A DNA stretch of 64,000 nt, taken from contig JAGQUM010000018.1 of assembly GCA_020438485.1 (NCBI GenBank), positions 1 through 64,000 on the forward strand, written 5' to 3'. Shown here one piece after another: positions 53,993 to 63,448 of the stretch. Every line of letters starts with the position of its first letter. The first letter of the stretch is position 1. The stretch is from Thermoleophilia bacterium (GTDB taxonomy: Bacteria > Actinomycetota > Thermoleophilia > Miltoncostaeales > Miltoncostaeaceae). The position numbers were made by a program, and so were the translations under genes. Below the pieces are notes generated by a model. The model did not search any database, had not been told where the DNA came from, and saw only the letters and a program-made list of their open reading frames with translations.

Positions 53993-55441
53993 TCAGGCCC
54001 CCGTCTTCACCTTCACCTCGTCGTCGGCCAGGGTCGGATCCGGCTCCGTGGCCACCCTCTTGCCGGTGAACTGCTCGACGATCTCCAGGCGCGCCCGGCC
54101 GTCCTCGTTCAGCATCGCGGCAGTGCGCGGGCTGACGCGGACGTGGACCGTGTCGGCCGCCATGCCCTTGACCGCCTTCGCGATGCCCCGCGAGGCTTCG
54201 ATGACCACCGTCTCGTCGGACGGGATGTAGCCCGTGGTCTCGCACTCCGGGCACAGCTCGGACATCACCTCGCGCGGGCCGTCCGAGATGTTCTGGCGCG
54301 TCATCTCCACCAGCCCCAGCGGGGAGATGTCCACCACGAACGTGCGGGTGCGATCCTTCTCGAGCTCGGCGTCCAGCGCGGCCTTGACGGCCTTGCGGTT
54401 CTTGTCGTCGCTCATGTCGATGAAGTCGATGATCACGATGCCGCCGATGTCGCGCAGCCGCAGCTGGCGCACCACCTCGACGGCCGCCTCGAGGTTGGTC
54501 TTCGTGACCGTGTCCTCGAGGCGGGACCCCCCGCGCCCCACGTTGCGGCCCGAGTTGACGTCGATGACCGTCATGGCCTCGGTGTCGTCGATGACCAGGT
54601 ACCCGCCCGACGGCAGCGGCGCGCGACGCGCGAGCGTGGAGCGGATGGCTTTCTCGGCCCCGTACGTCTCGAGCAGCGGCTTGTCGCCGTCGTGCAGGCG
54701 CACGCGGTCGGCCATGCCGGGGGACGTGCGTCGCAGGAACGTCACGATGCGCTCGTGCTGAACGGGCTCGTCCACGATGACCTCGTCGACGTGGCCGTGC
54801 AGCAGGTCGCGGATGACGCGCAGGGACGCGTCCATCTCGCTGTAGAGCAGCGACGGCGACTTGACCTTCTCGGCGCGCTGGGAGAGCGCCCCCCACAGGC
54901 GCCGCAGCGCCGTGTAGTCGCGGGCGATGTCGTCGGCCGACGCCCCCACCGCGGCGGTGCGCACGATGAGGCCACCCTCGAGGGGCAGCGCGCCGCAGAT
55001 TCGGCGCAGGCGGCGGCGCTCGTCGTCGAGCAGTTTGCGGCTGACGCCGACGCCGTCGCCGTACGGGACGTACACGACGAACCGCCCGGCCAGGGAGAGT
55101 TGCATGGTGAGGCGGCAGCCCTTCGTGCCCATCGGGTCCTTGGTCGCCTGGACCAGGATCTCGTCGCCCTTCTTGATGAGGTCGGCGATCTGCCTCTTGT
55201 GCTTGGGCACGCCCATCGCGACGATCTCGTCGACGTGGAGGAAGCCGCTCTTCTCGAGGCCGACGTCGATGAACGCCGCCTCCATGCCGGCCAGCACGTT
55301 GCCGACCTTGCCCTTCCAGACGTGGCCGACGACGGACCGCTGCCCGCGCCTTTCGATGTGTACCTCCGCCGTGCGGCCGTCCTCCACGAGGGCCACCCGC
55401 GTCTCCCACGGGTCGACGGAGACCAGGATCTTGGTGTTCAG
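53993..55441 (-). CDS. rng: Ribonuclease E/G family endoribonuclease
   Basis: A 482-residue RNase G-type core. S1 RNA-binding part (GHVWKGKVGNVLAGMEAAFIDVGLEKSGFLH, cited by AAFIDVGLEKSGFLH), RNase-H-like and catalytic part with Asp in MTVIDVNSGRN and IVIIDFIDM, and the zinc link CPECETTG. The CTG at 55441-55439 is the only start that keeps NTKILVSVDPWETRVAL, the conserved opening, and has AGGAGG just upstream; it overlaps the previous stop as CTGA. A non-ATG, non-GTG start is unusual. Confidence 0.94.
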   Translation of the reverse strand: MNTKILVSVDPWETRVALVEDGRTAEVHIERRGQRSVVGHVWKGKVGNVLAGMEAAFIDVGLEKSGFLHVDEIVAMGVPKHKRQIADLIKKGDEILVQATKDPMGTKGCRLTMQLSLAGRFVVYVPYGDGVGVSRKLLDDERRRLRRICGALPLEGGLIVRTAAVGASADDIARDYTALRRLWGALSQRAEKVKSPSLLYSEMDASLRVIRDLLHGHVDEVIVDEPVQHERIVTFLRRTSPGMADRVRLHDGDKPLLETYGAEKAIRSTLARRAPLPSGGYLVIDDTEAMTVIDVNSGRNVGRGGSRLEDTVTKTNLEAAVEVVRQLRLRDIGGIVIIDFIDMSDDKNRKAVKAALDAELEKDRTRTFVVDISPLGLVEMTRQNISDGPREVMSELCPECETTGYIPSDETVVIEASRGIAKAVKGMAADTVHVRVSPRTAAMLNEDGRARLEIVEQFTGKRVATEPDPTLADDEVKVKTGA

Positions 55442-56289
55442 CTCTCCTCCTCGGAGGCTTCGGGATGATCGGGTGAGCGGCGGAGGCGGGTCGCGACGAA
55501 CCCCACGAGGTGCGTCGCGCCGAACGCGACGCCCGCGCGGATGACGGGCCTCCAGCCGGGCAGCGCGGCGGTGAGCCCGCGTGCGGTCTGCCTCCATACG
55601 GGTGCCGCGAGGGCGACGCCGACCGCCTCCCCCGCCTGAATCCCCTGCGGCTGTTCGCCGGCGAGATTGCCCACGTCGGCCGCCATGCGGGCCTGCAGGC
55701 CGGTGAGCACCGACGAGGACGCGCGGGATCCGGACAACAGCGTGACGACCGCGGCGCGGACGGCGCCCCGGTTCACGATGCCCTGGGTGGCGCTCTCGCG
55801 CAGCGGCGCGCTGGTGCGCGCCGCTGCGACAGCACGCATGCCAAGCCGCCGGATGACGGCCTCGCGCAGGTCCTCGGCGCCGGCGTCGTCCAGGAACTCC
55901 AACGGGAACGCCACGCCGACGCCCAGGTCGGGCTCGGCCCGCAGCGCCTCGACGGCCGCCCGCCGCTCCGTGGCGGTGCCGACGACGGCCACCAGCACGT
56001 CGCCGCCGGCGCGTCGCTGGTCGGCGAGGCGTTCGGCCACGGATGCGAGGTCGGCGCGGGGCGTGAGCGCACACACGATGAGGTCGTCGTCGATGGGGGC
56101 GCGAACGGGCTGACCGAGGGCCGCGGAGACCGCCGCGGTGGCGTCGCGGTCGCCCGCATCCATCACGCTGACGCTGGCGCCCTGCGCGGCCCCGCGGGCG
56201 GACATGACCACGGCGAGCCCGAGCGGCTTGCCGCGCGACACGCCGGCCTTCACGCCGCGGCGGGCGAGCGACGGGGGCGGCTTGGCCAT
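55438..56289 (-). CDS. Uncharacterised protein, DUF697-like
   Basis: A 283-residue protein between rodA and rng. An N-terminal alpha/beta part has VVMSARGAAQGASVSVMDAG and LVAVVGTATERRAAVEALR; the C-terminal half has hydrophobic, Ala-rich helices ending in GVAFGATHLVGFVATRLRRS and resembles the DUF697 family in overall layout. No P-loop or other GTPase motif is visible. ATG 56289 shares one base with the rodA stop (TGATG). It may belong to the elongasome operon; a function is not established. Confidence 0.65.
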   Translation of the reverse strand: MAKPPPSLARRGVKAGVSRGKPLGLAVVMSARGAAQGASVSVMDAGDRDATAAVSAALGQPVRAPIDDDLIVCALTPRADLASVAERLADQRRAGGDVLVAVVGTATERRAAVEALRAEPDLGVGVAFPLEFLDDAGAEDLREAVIRRLGMRAVAAARTSAPLRESATQGIVNRGAVRAAVVTLLSGSRASSSVLTGLQARMAADVGNLAGEQPQGIQAGEAVGVALAAPVWRQTARGLTAALPGWRPVIRAGVAFGATHLVGFVATRLRRSPDHPEASEEES

Positions 56290-57461
56290 CAGATATTCAC
56301 CCGGCGGCGGCCGATGGCGATCAGCAGGCCGATCGCCGCGAAGTTGGTGAGTGTGTGGCTGCCGCCGTAGCTCAGGAACGGCAGCGGAATTCCGGTAACG
56401 GGCATCACGCCGATGTTCATGCCGATGTTGACGAACACCTGAAAGATAAACATCGCGGCGACCGCGTCCGCGACGACCTGCTCGAACTGGGTGGGTGCGC
56501 GCGCCGAGATCCGCAGGGCCCGCCACACCACGATGCCGAACAGGATAATCACGACGGCGGACCCGATGAACCCGAACATCTCGCCGACCACGCTGAAGAT
56601 GAAGTCGGTGTGGTGCTCCGGGATGAACGCCCGGGTCGACTGGGTGGCCCCGTCGGCCCCCTTGCCCGTGGCGCCGCCCGCACCGATGCCGATCTTGGCC
56701 TGCGTGATCTGCAGGCGCGTGTCGGAGTCCACCGAGTCCGGGTTGAACAGCACGGTGATGCGGGCCGCCTGATAGTCCTTCAGCACGGGCAGGCCGATGG
56801 CCGGCAGCACGCCCACGACCAGCACTACCAGCGCCACGAGCGAGCCCCCCATCACGGCGAAGTGCTGCCAGGGCGTGAGGATCATGACCAGCACGCCCAG
56901 GTAGATCGCCCAGTACACCAGCGACGTGCCCAGGTCCGGCTGCATGAACACGACGAGCGCGGGGACGGCCGTCACCAGCCCCAGGAAGGCGGTGAGCCGC
57001 CACGGTTCCATCTCGCCCATGCGCTCCACGGCGAGCCCCGAGAGGATGAGGACCATCAGGACCTTGCCGAACTCGGACGGCTGCAGGCCGAACGGCCCGA
57101 CGTCGATCCAGCGCACCGACCCGTTGACCGAGCCGCCGATGGCGAACACCACGGCGAGCGCGCCGAGCAGCGCACCCAGCAGCACCCAGGGCACGCTCTG
57201 CAGCCACTCGGGGTTGATGGACGCGACGACCGCGAACACCACCACGCCGGCGACGACGAACATCAACTGCCGATCGAAGTAGTACGTCGGCTGGCTGCGG
57301 ACGTCGGTTTTCGTGCCCTCGCGAATCACGTACAGGCCCCAGGCGCTGAGCCCCGCGACCACCAGCATCAGCAGCCAGTCGAGCCCGGCCACCATCTCGC
57401 GGGCCCGGTCGGCGACGGGCGTGTGTTCGGAGGCGCGGCGGCTCTGGGTGAGGATGCTCAT
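56289..57461 (-). CDS. rodA: RodA/FtsW family peptidoglycan polymerase
   Basis: A SEDS glycosyltransferase, 390 residues and ten TM segments. Family blocks are SVNGSVRWIDVGPFGLQPSEFGKVLMV (cited by GSVRWIDVGPFGLQPSE), FMQPDLGTSLVYWAI, PEHHTDFIFSVVGEMFGF and TGIPLPFLSYGGSH. ATG 57461 is five bases from the mrdA stop; the two partner proteins are co-transcribed. Confidence 0.96.
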   Translation of the reverse strand: MSILTQSRRASEHTPVADRAREMVAGLDWLLMLVVAGLSAWGLYVIREGTKTDVRSQPTYYFDRQLMFVVAGVVVFAVVASINPEWLQSVPWVLLGALLGALAVVFAIGGSVNGSVRWIDVGPFGLQPSEFGKVLMVLILSGLAVERMGEMEPWRLTAFLGLVTAVPALVVFMQPDLGTSLVYWAIYLGVLVMILTPWQHFAVMGGSLVALVVLVVGVLPAIGLPVLKDYQAARITVLFNPDSVDSDTRLQITQAKIGIGAGGATGKGADGATQSTRAFIPEHHTDFIFSVVGEMFGFIGSAVVIILFGIVVWRALRISARAPTQFEQVVADAVAAMFIFQVFVNIGMNIGVMPVTGIPLPFLSYGGSHTLTNFAAIGLLIAIGRRRVNI

Positions 57462-57465
57462 GGGA

Positions 57466-59418
57466 TCAGTCGGCCTTGCGGGGCGTGCCGCACAGGCCGG
57501 GGTCGAACTTCGTGGGCCCGTACGCCGCTATGACGTTGCAGACTGCCGGAGCGGCCGCCGTCGCGCCCGTGCCGCCGTACTCCACCATCACGGCCACGAC
57601 GATCCGCGGACGGTCGGCGGGCGCGTAGCCGACGAACCACGAATGCGAGATGCCGACCTTGTTGGTCTGCGCCGTGCCGGTCTTGCCGGCGATGACGGGG
57701 CCACCCGATGCGGCCACCGGGCCGAACACCGACGTGGCCGTGCCGTTCGCGCCCGTGGTGACGAGCTTCAGCCCGTCGTGGAGGACGTTCATCGTGGAGG
57801 GCTTGATCCCGATCGGCTGCGGCGGGTGGGCACCGGCAAGCTGGCGCACCAGGCTGCCGGCGGGGGTCTGGACGCGCTCACCCAGCGTAGGGGTCACCAG
57901 CTTGCCGCCGTTCGCGATGGCGGCGAACGCCACGGCCATCTGCAGCGGCGTCACCTGCACGTCGCCCTGGCCCATCGCCATGTTGATGTTGTCACCGGGC
58001 TGCCAGTTGTTCGTGCGGCCGTCGCCGTAGTCGTACGTCTTCTTCCACGCGACGTCAGGGATCCGCGCCGCTCCCTCGCCGGGCAGGTCGATGCCCGTGG
58101 GGCGGCCCAGGCCGTACTTCTCGGCCCACCGCTGCTGCAGCTGCGTGCCCGTCCGGTCGTAGTAGTGCCAGTACTGGTTGCCGAGGAGCGCGAAGATCGT
58201 GTTGCTCGACCATTCCAGGGCGCCGGGCATGCTCAGCTCGCCCTGGTTCTCCTTGTCGAAGTTGCAGATCTCGATGTCGTACAGCGGCACGCACTGGCCG
58301 GAGTGCATCACGGTGCCGGGCGTCAGCCCCACCGGCGGCCTGCTGCCCGGCACGGGGAGCGGGGTCTCCAGCGCCCCGGTCAGCGTGATCGGCTTGAACG
58401 TGGAGCCCGGCGGGTAGCCGCCCTGCATGAACCGCGAATACGTGGGGTTGCCCGCGTCCTTGCGGTAGTAGGCCCTGATCCGCTTCATCCGGCCGCGCAC
58501 GAAGTCCTCGGGGTCGTAGGTCGGGTACGAGGCCATGCCCAGCACCTCGCCCGTCTCGGGGTCCAGCGCGACGCCCGCGGCGCCCGTCGCCTGGTAGTTC
58601 GTGGCGACCCGTTCCCGCAACTGATCCTGCAGCGCCCTCTGGACCCTCATGTCGAGCGACACCACCAGCGTGTTGCCCGGCGTGGGCGACACCGTCTCGT
58701 ACACGCCGCCGCCGACGGGGCGGCCCGTGGCGTCCACCTCGACGGTCTCGCGTCCCTTGGTGCCCTTCAGGTAGCTCTCGTATTCCTGCTCCAGGCCGGC
58801 CTTGCCGACGATCTCGTTACCGACATAGCCCTGCTGCTTGTAGCGCTCGGCGTCGTCGGCGTTGATCGACCCCGTGAAACCCAGCACGTGCGCCGCGTAC
58901 TCGCCCATCGGGTACGTGCGCACGTACCCGCGCTGCAGCGACACGCCCGGGAAGTCGCCCTGGCGCTCGGCGAACGCCGCCCGCAACGCCAGCGGCACGT
59001 CCTTGGCGAGGATCACGGCGTCGTACGGGGTGTCCTGCTCCGCGATCGCGAGGTCCTTGAGCATGGGGCGCGGAGGCTTCCCCAGCACCTGCGCAAGTGA
59101 CCGGATGACGCTCTGGCGGCGCGGGTTGCGCAGGTCGAGAGGCCGGGCCACCAGGTTCCACCCCTGGCGCACCGTGGCGAGCACGTCGCCGTTGCGATCC
59201 ACGATCGTGCCGCGCTGAGCGGGCAGGTCGATGACGCGGATGCGGTTCTGGTCGGCCTGGTTCGCGTACGCCTGGCCTCCGATGACCTGCAGGAACCACA
59301 GGCGCGTCACGAGGATCCCCAGCAGCACGACGGCCGCCACACCCAGCGCCGCGATGCGCATGGCGCTGGCGGGGGTCAGCGGCCCGCGGCCCGACGCGGA
59401 CGGCCGTCGGCCCGTCAC
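57466..59418 (-). CDS. mrdA: Penicillin-binding protein 2
   Basis: Class B transpeptidase, 650 residues, single N-terminal TM anchor at about 20-40. The dimerisation part starts with LPAQRGTIVDRNGDVLA; the transpeptidase has PPGSTFKPITL (Ser-x-x-Lys), EWSSNTIFALL (SxN) and VIAGKTGTAQTNK (KTG). It partners RodA and MreCD in lateral wall synthesis. GTG 59418 overlaps the mreD stop (GTGA). Confidence 0.97.
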   Translation of the reverse strand: MTGRRPSASGRGPLTPASAMRIAALGVAAVVLLGILVTRLWFLQVIGGQAYANQADQNRIRVIDLPAQRGTIVDRNGDVLATVRQGWNLVARPLDLRNPRRQSVIRSLAQVLGKPPRPMLKDLAIAEQDTPYDAVILAKDVPLALRAAFAERQGDFPGVSLQRGYVRTYPMGEYAAHVLGFTGSINADDAERYKQQGYVGNEIVGKAGLEQEYESYLKGTKGRETVEVDATGRPVGGGVYETVSPTPGNTLVVSLDMRVQRALQDQLRERVATNYQATGAAGVALDPETGEVLGMASYPTYDPEDFVRGRMKRIRAYYRKDAGNPTYSRFMQGGYPPGSTFKPITLTGALETPLPVPGSRPPVGLTPGTVMHSGQCVPLYDIEICNFDKENQGELSMPGALEWSSNTIFALLGNQYWHYYDRTGTQLQQRWAEKYGLGRPTGIDLPGEGAARIPDVAWKKTYDYGDGRTNNWQPGDNINMAMGQGDVQVTPLQMAVAFAAIANGGKLVTPTLGERVQTPAGSLVRQLAGAHPPQPIGIKPSTMNVLHDGLKLVTTGANGTATSVFGPVAASGGPVIAGKTGTAQTNKVGISHSWFVGYAPADRPRIVVAVMVEYGGTGATAAAPAVCNVIAAYGPTKFDPGLCGTPRKAD

Positions 59419-59999
59419 AGCCGCAGCCCCGGCTCGTAGTTGCGGGGCGCGTCCAGCAGGCGGCGCGCCGCCAGGGCCACCAGCGGGTACAGCAGCACGG
59501 TCAGCGCCAGCGTCGGCATCAGCACCCGCTGCACGAACTCCGCGGCCAGCAGCGTGCGCCCGTCGGCCACCTGCAGGGCCGCGTACCCCACCTGCACTGC
59601 CACGGCGGCGCCTGCGGTCATCACGACGCCGGGCAGCACGCCGTGCGACTCCGGGGCCTCGCAGTAGCGCCCGCAGAACCAGCCGACCACCAGGTACAGC
59701 AGGGCGTAGGCCCCCAGCGTATCCACGGGCGAGGTGAGCTCCATGAGCAGGCCGCCGGCGAAGCCGGCGACGGCGCCCGCGAGGCGCCCTCGCATGAGGG
59801 CGACGCACACCACCACCGCGGCCAGGACATCGGGCGTGCCGTCGGCCAGGCGCATGTAGACGAGCACGGACACCTGGGCGAGCGCGGCGACCACGACCAG
59901 CGCCGCGACGCGGCCCAGGCGAGGCCGGTCGGCGGGCGGCGCCGGAGCGGCGGAGTCGCCCGGGCCTACGACGATGATCGGGGGCGGCTCGGTGCTCAC
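59415..59999 (-). CDS. mreD: Rod-shape protein MreD
   Basis: A 194-residue membrane protein with about five TM helices (VAALVVVAALAQVSVLVYM, RLAGAVAGFAGGLLMELTSPVDTLGAYALLYLVVGW, cited by GFAGGLLMELTSP and TLGAYALLYLVVG). GTG 59999 overlaps mreC (GTGA) and the gene overlaps mrdA (GTGA). It has a longer N-terminal cytoplasmic leader (EPPPIIVVGPGD) than many MreD. Confidence 0.92.
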   Translation of the reverse strand: MSTEPPPIIVVGPGDSAAPAPPADRPRLGRVAALVVVAALAQVSVLVYMRLADGTPDVLAAVVVCVALMRGRLAGAVAGFAGGLLMELTSPVDTLGAYALLYLVVGWFCGRYCEAPESHGVLPGVVMTAGAAVAVQVGYAALQVADGRTLLAAEFVQRVLMPTLALTVLLYPLVALAARRLLDAPRNYEPGLRL

Positions 60000-60910
60000 G
60001 GGTACGCCGCCCGCTCGCGCGCCCGGTCGGTGCGGGGCGCCAGCACCACGACGTACGTCAGCGGCTGGGGGCGCACGAACGGTGTCAGCTGGACGGTCCA
60101 CTCGGCGTCGGTCTCCTCGGCGCCCGCGCCACTGACCCACCCCACCGGGATGCCCGCCGGATACAGGGATTGCAGGCCCGTCCCGGACCCGCGGCCCGCC
60201 GTGTACGCGATGTCGTTGGCCTCCACCTGGGCACGCCTGGGAATGCCGGTGACCTCCATCTCGCCGACCACCGTCGGCTGCGCCAGGCCGAACACCCCGG
60301 CGCCGGCGCCGGCGCGCGACGGCAGCAGCGTGACACCAACGGCCATGGAGCCGTCACTGATGAACGTCACGGTGCTGTAGTGCGACGACGCACGGGTGAT
60401 GACGCCCGCGAGGGCCGCATCGACCTGCTCACCGGAGGCCAGCACCGGGGAGCCCACCACCACGCCGTCGGCGGTGCCCACGTTGAGGTCGGCGCGGTCG
60501 TACCACGCCGACGGCGACGCGTTGATGATCATGGCGGGACGCTCGGTGTAATCGCGCCGCCAGTCGTCGGCCTCCTTCTTGATCCACCCGTCGATGCCCT
60601 TGAGCTGCTCCAGCGTGGCCGCCTGCTGCTGACGGAACTGCCCCTCGGCGATCTGGGTGCGCAGCGCCTGGTTCTCCTTCTCGAACCTCGCGGCGCGCTC
60701 GCGCGCGTCGGACACGTCGCGCAGCCACGACCACCCGTCTCGCAGCGGCTTCACGGCTTTGGACGTGATGCCCTGGAACGGCGCCATGATGCCGCCCACG
60801 CCTCGCTGCAGCGCGTGCAGCGGGCCGCCTGCCCCCTCCGCGGCGAACGCCGTGAACAGCAGCACGCACAGGAGGGCGAGCCCGGCGGTGATGGCCCGCC
60901 TGGTCGCCAC
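59996..60910 (-). CDS. mreC: Rod-shape protein MreC
   Basis: A 304-residue bitopic protein: TM at about 8-24, a coiled coil (AARFEKENQALRTQIAEGQF and onwards to about residue 110) and the C-terminal beta-barrel part (WYDRADLNVGTADGVVVGSPVLA, cited by NVGTADGVVVGSPVLA). GTG 60910 has a weak ribosome binding site; an in-frame CTG at 60949 is an alternative start. 117 bases follow mreB's stop. Confidence 0.93.
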   Translation of the reverse strand: MATRRAITAGLALLCVLLFTAFAAEGAGGPLHALQRGVGGIMAPFQGITSKAVKPLRDGWSWLRDVSDARERAARFEKENQALRTQIAEGQFRQQQAATLEQLKGIDGWIKKEADDWRRDYTERPAMIINASPSAWYDRADLNVGTADGVVVGSPVLASGEQVDAALAGVITRASSHYSTVTFISDGSMAVGVTLLPSRAGAGAGVFGLAQPTVVGEMEVTGIPRRAQVEANDIAYTAGRGSGTGLQSLYPAGIPVGWVSGAGAEETDAEWTVQLTPFVRPQPLTYVVVLAPRTDRARERAAYP

Positions 60911-61027
60911 CTTGCGGCGGCCGAGGGGTGTGTCGGGCTGGGTGGCCAGAGAACCTCGCTTGATCGTGCGCTGGAACGGGCCGGCGTTCGCGCCGGTGGA
61001 TTCCGATCGCGCCCGCCGCGGGCCGCG

Positions 61028-62128
<1,101 letters not shown>

Positions 62129-62204
62129 TCACGGTATCCGCTGGCACCGCGATTCTCCACTCATGCGGGGGGTTCGCTACCATGACGTCTTGACTTCGAC
62201 GCCC

Positions 62205-62408
62205 ATGTTTGCGGATGACAACAGTTCTTCCCGTCGTGCAATGCGGCGTGCAAGAACGGAGGAGCGGGCCCGCGAGCAGCGGCGAGCAGAGATCCTCGAC
62301 ACGCTGCGGCGGCTGAAGGAGGACGCGGGCGACCCCGCCGCCCAGGCGGCGGCCGAGCGCAGGGCCCGCCGCCAGGACGTGCTGGACCGCTACCCGCCGC
62401 TGTATTAG
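62205..62408 (+). CDS. Small charged coiled-coil protein, 67 residues
   Basis: Starts at ATG 62205 (MFADDNSSSRRAMRRART), with a TACCAT hexamer at 62178-62183 as a possible -10. The chain is one long Arg/Glu-rich helix (EERAREQRRAEILDTLRRLK) and ends DVLDRYPPLY. Codon bias is normal. It has no known family. It faces maf on the opposite strand; the two stops interlock (TAG 62406-62408 and TAA 62407-62405). Confidence 0.5.
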   Translation: MFADDNSSSRRAMRRARTEERAREQRRAEILDTLRRLKEDAGDPAAQAAAERRARRQDVLDRYPPLY

Positions 62409-63022
62409 CCCGCCGCGGCGGGCGACCACGGTGCGATGCCGGCCCGCTCGAGCAGCTTCCCCGTGGCGGCCATGGGGAGGCCCACGACGGCCGTGTAGTC
62501 GCCGCGGATGCCGTCCACCAGCACGCACCCGTACCCCTGGATGGCGTATCCGCCGGCCTTGCCCTGCCACTCGCCCGTCGCGACGTACCACTCGGCCAGG
62601 TCGGGGCTGACCCACCGCATCGAGACCTCGACGGTCTCCATCTGCTCCCACTCCCGGCCGTCGTCGCGCAGCACCACGACGCCGCTGAGCACCTCGTGCG
62701 TGCGCCCCGCCAGGGCGTGGACCATGCGCAGGGCTGCGGCCTCGTCGGGGGGTTGCCCCAGCGTGACGCCGTCGAGCGCGACCTCGGTGTCGCACCCCAG
62801 CACCACGCCCCCGGCCGGCACGCCCGCGCGAGCCGCGACCTCGCGCGCCTTGCCCCGCGCGTTGTCCATCACGCGCCCGTGCGGGTCCGGCCCGGGCCCG
62901 GCCTCCTCGAAGCGGGAGACCTCGACACGGAACGGAACCCCCAGGCGCCCCAGCAGTTCGCTGCGCCGGGGCGACGCGGAGGCCAGCAGGATGCGGGGCG
63001 CATCCCCGCCCGGGGGCGCCAC
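62405..63022 (-). CDS. maf: Maf-family nucleotide pyrophosphatase
   Basis: A 205-residue house-cleaning nucleotide pyrophosphatase. Opening RILLASASPRRSELLGRLGV, catalytic Asp in VVLGCDTEVALDG, and GKAGGYAIQGYGCVLVDGIRGDYTAVVGLPM (cited by GKAGGYAIQGYG and GDYTAVVGLP). GTG 63022 follows the ndk stop by 12 bases. Confidence 0.95.
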   Translation of the reverse strand: MAPPGGDAPRILLASASPRRSELLGRLGVPFRVEVSRFEEAGPGPDPHGRVMDNARGKAREVAARAGVPAGGVVLGCDTEVALDGVTLGQPPDEAAALRMVHALAGRTHEVLSGVVVLRDDGREWEQMETVEVSMRWVSPDLAEWYVATGEWQGKAGGYAIQGYGCVLVDGIRGDYTAVVGLPMAATGKLLERAGIAPWSPAAAG

Positions 63023-63034
63023 GGTGGGGCCCGG

Positions 63035-63448
63035 CTAGCTCAGCTCGGGGAAGTGCAGGCCCAGCTCGCGGACGCCCGATTCGGGGCTGTCGGAGCCGTG
63101 AATGATGTTCTCGCCCACCTCGAGCGCGTAGTCGCCGCGGATGGTGCCCGGGGCGGAGTCCAGCGGGTTCGTGGCGCCCATCATGGTGCGCAGCGCCGCG
63201 ACCGCCCCGTCGGGGCCCTCGACGGCCATCATCACGACGGGACCCGACGTGATGAACTGCACCAGCTCGCCGAAGAACGGCCGCTCCCGGTGCTCGCCGT
63301 AGTGCTCCTCGGCGGCCTCGCGGGTCATCACCGTCTTCTTCAGACCGACGATCTCAAGGCCACGGCGCTCGATGCGGGAGACGATCTCCCCGGTCAGCCC
63401 CTTGGCGACGCCGTCGGGCTTGACCATGACGAAAGAGCGCTCGCTCAA
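63035..63448 (-). CDS. ndk: Nucleoside diphosphate kinase
   Basis: A 137-residue phosphotransferase keeping NTP pools balanced. [17 protein letters not shown] opening and the catalytic His in [12 protein letters not shown]. The TTG start at 63448 overlaps the TGA of the upstream gene (TTGA); no ATG or GTG lies nearby that keeps the conserved [11 protein letters not shown]. Confidence 0.96.
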   Translation of the reverse strand: MSERSFVMVKPDGVAKGLTGEIVSRIERRGLEIVGLKKTVMTREAAEEHYGEHRERPFFGELVQFITSGPVVMMAVEGPDGAVAALRTMMGATNPLDSAPGTIRGDYALEVGENIIHGSDSPESGVRELGLHFPELS

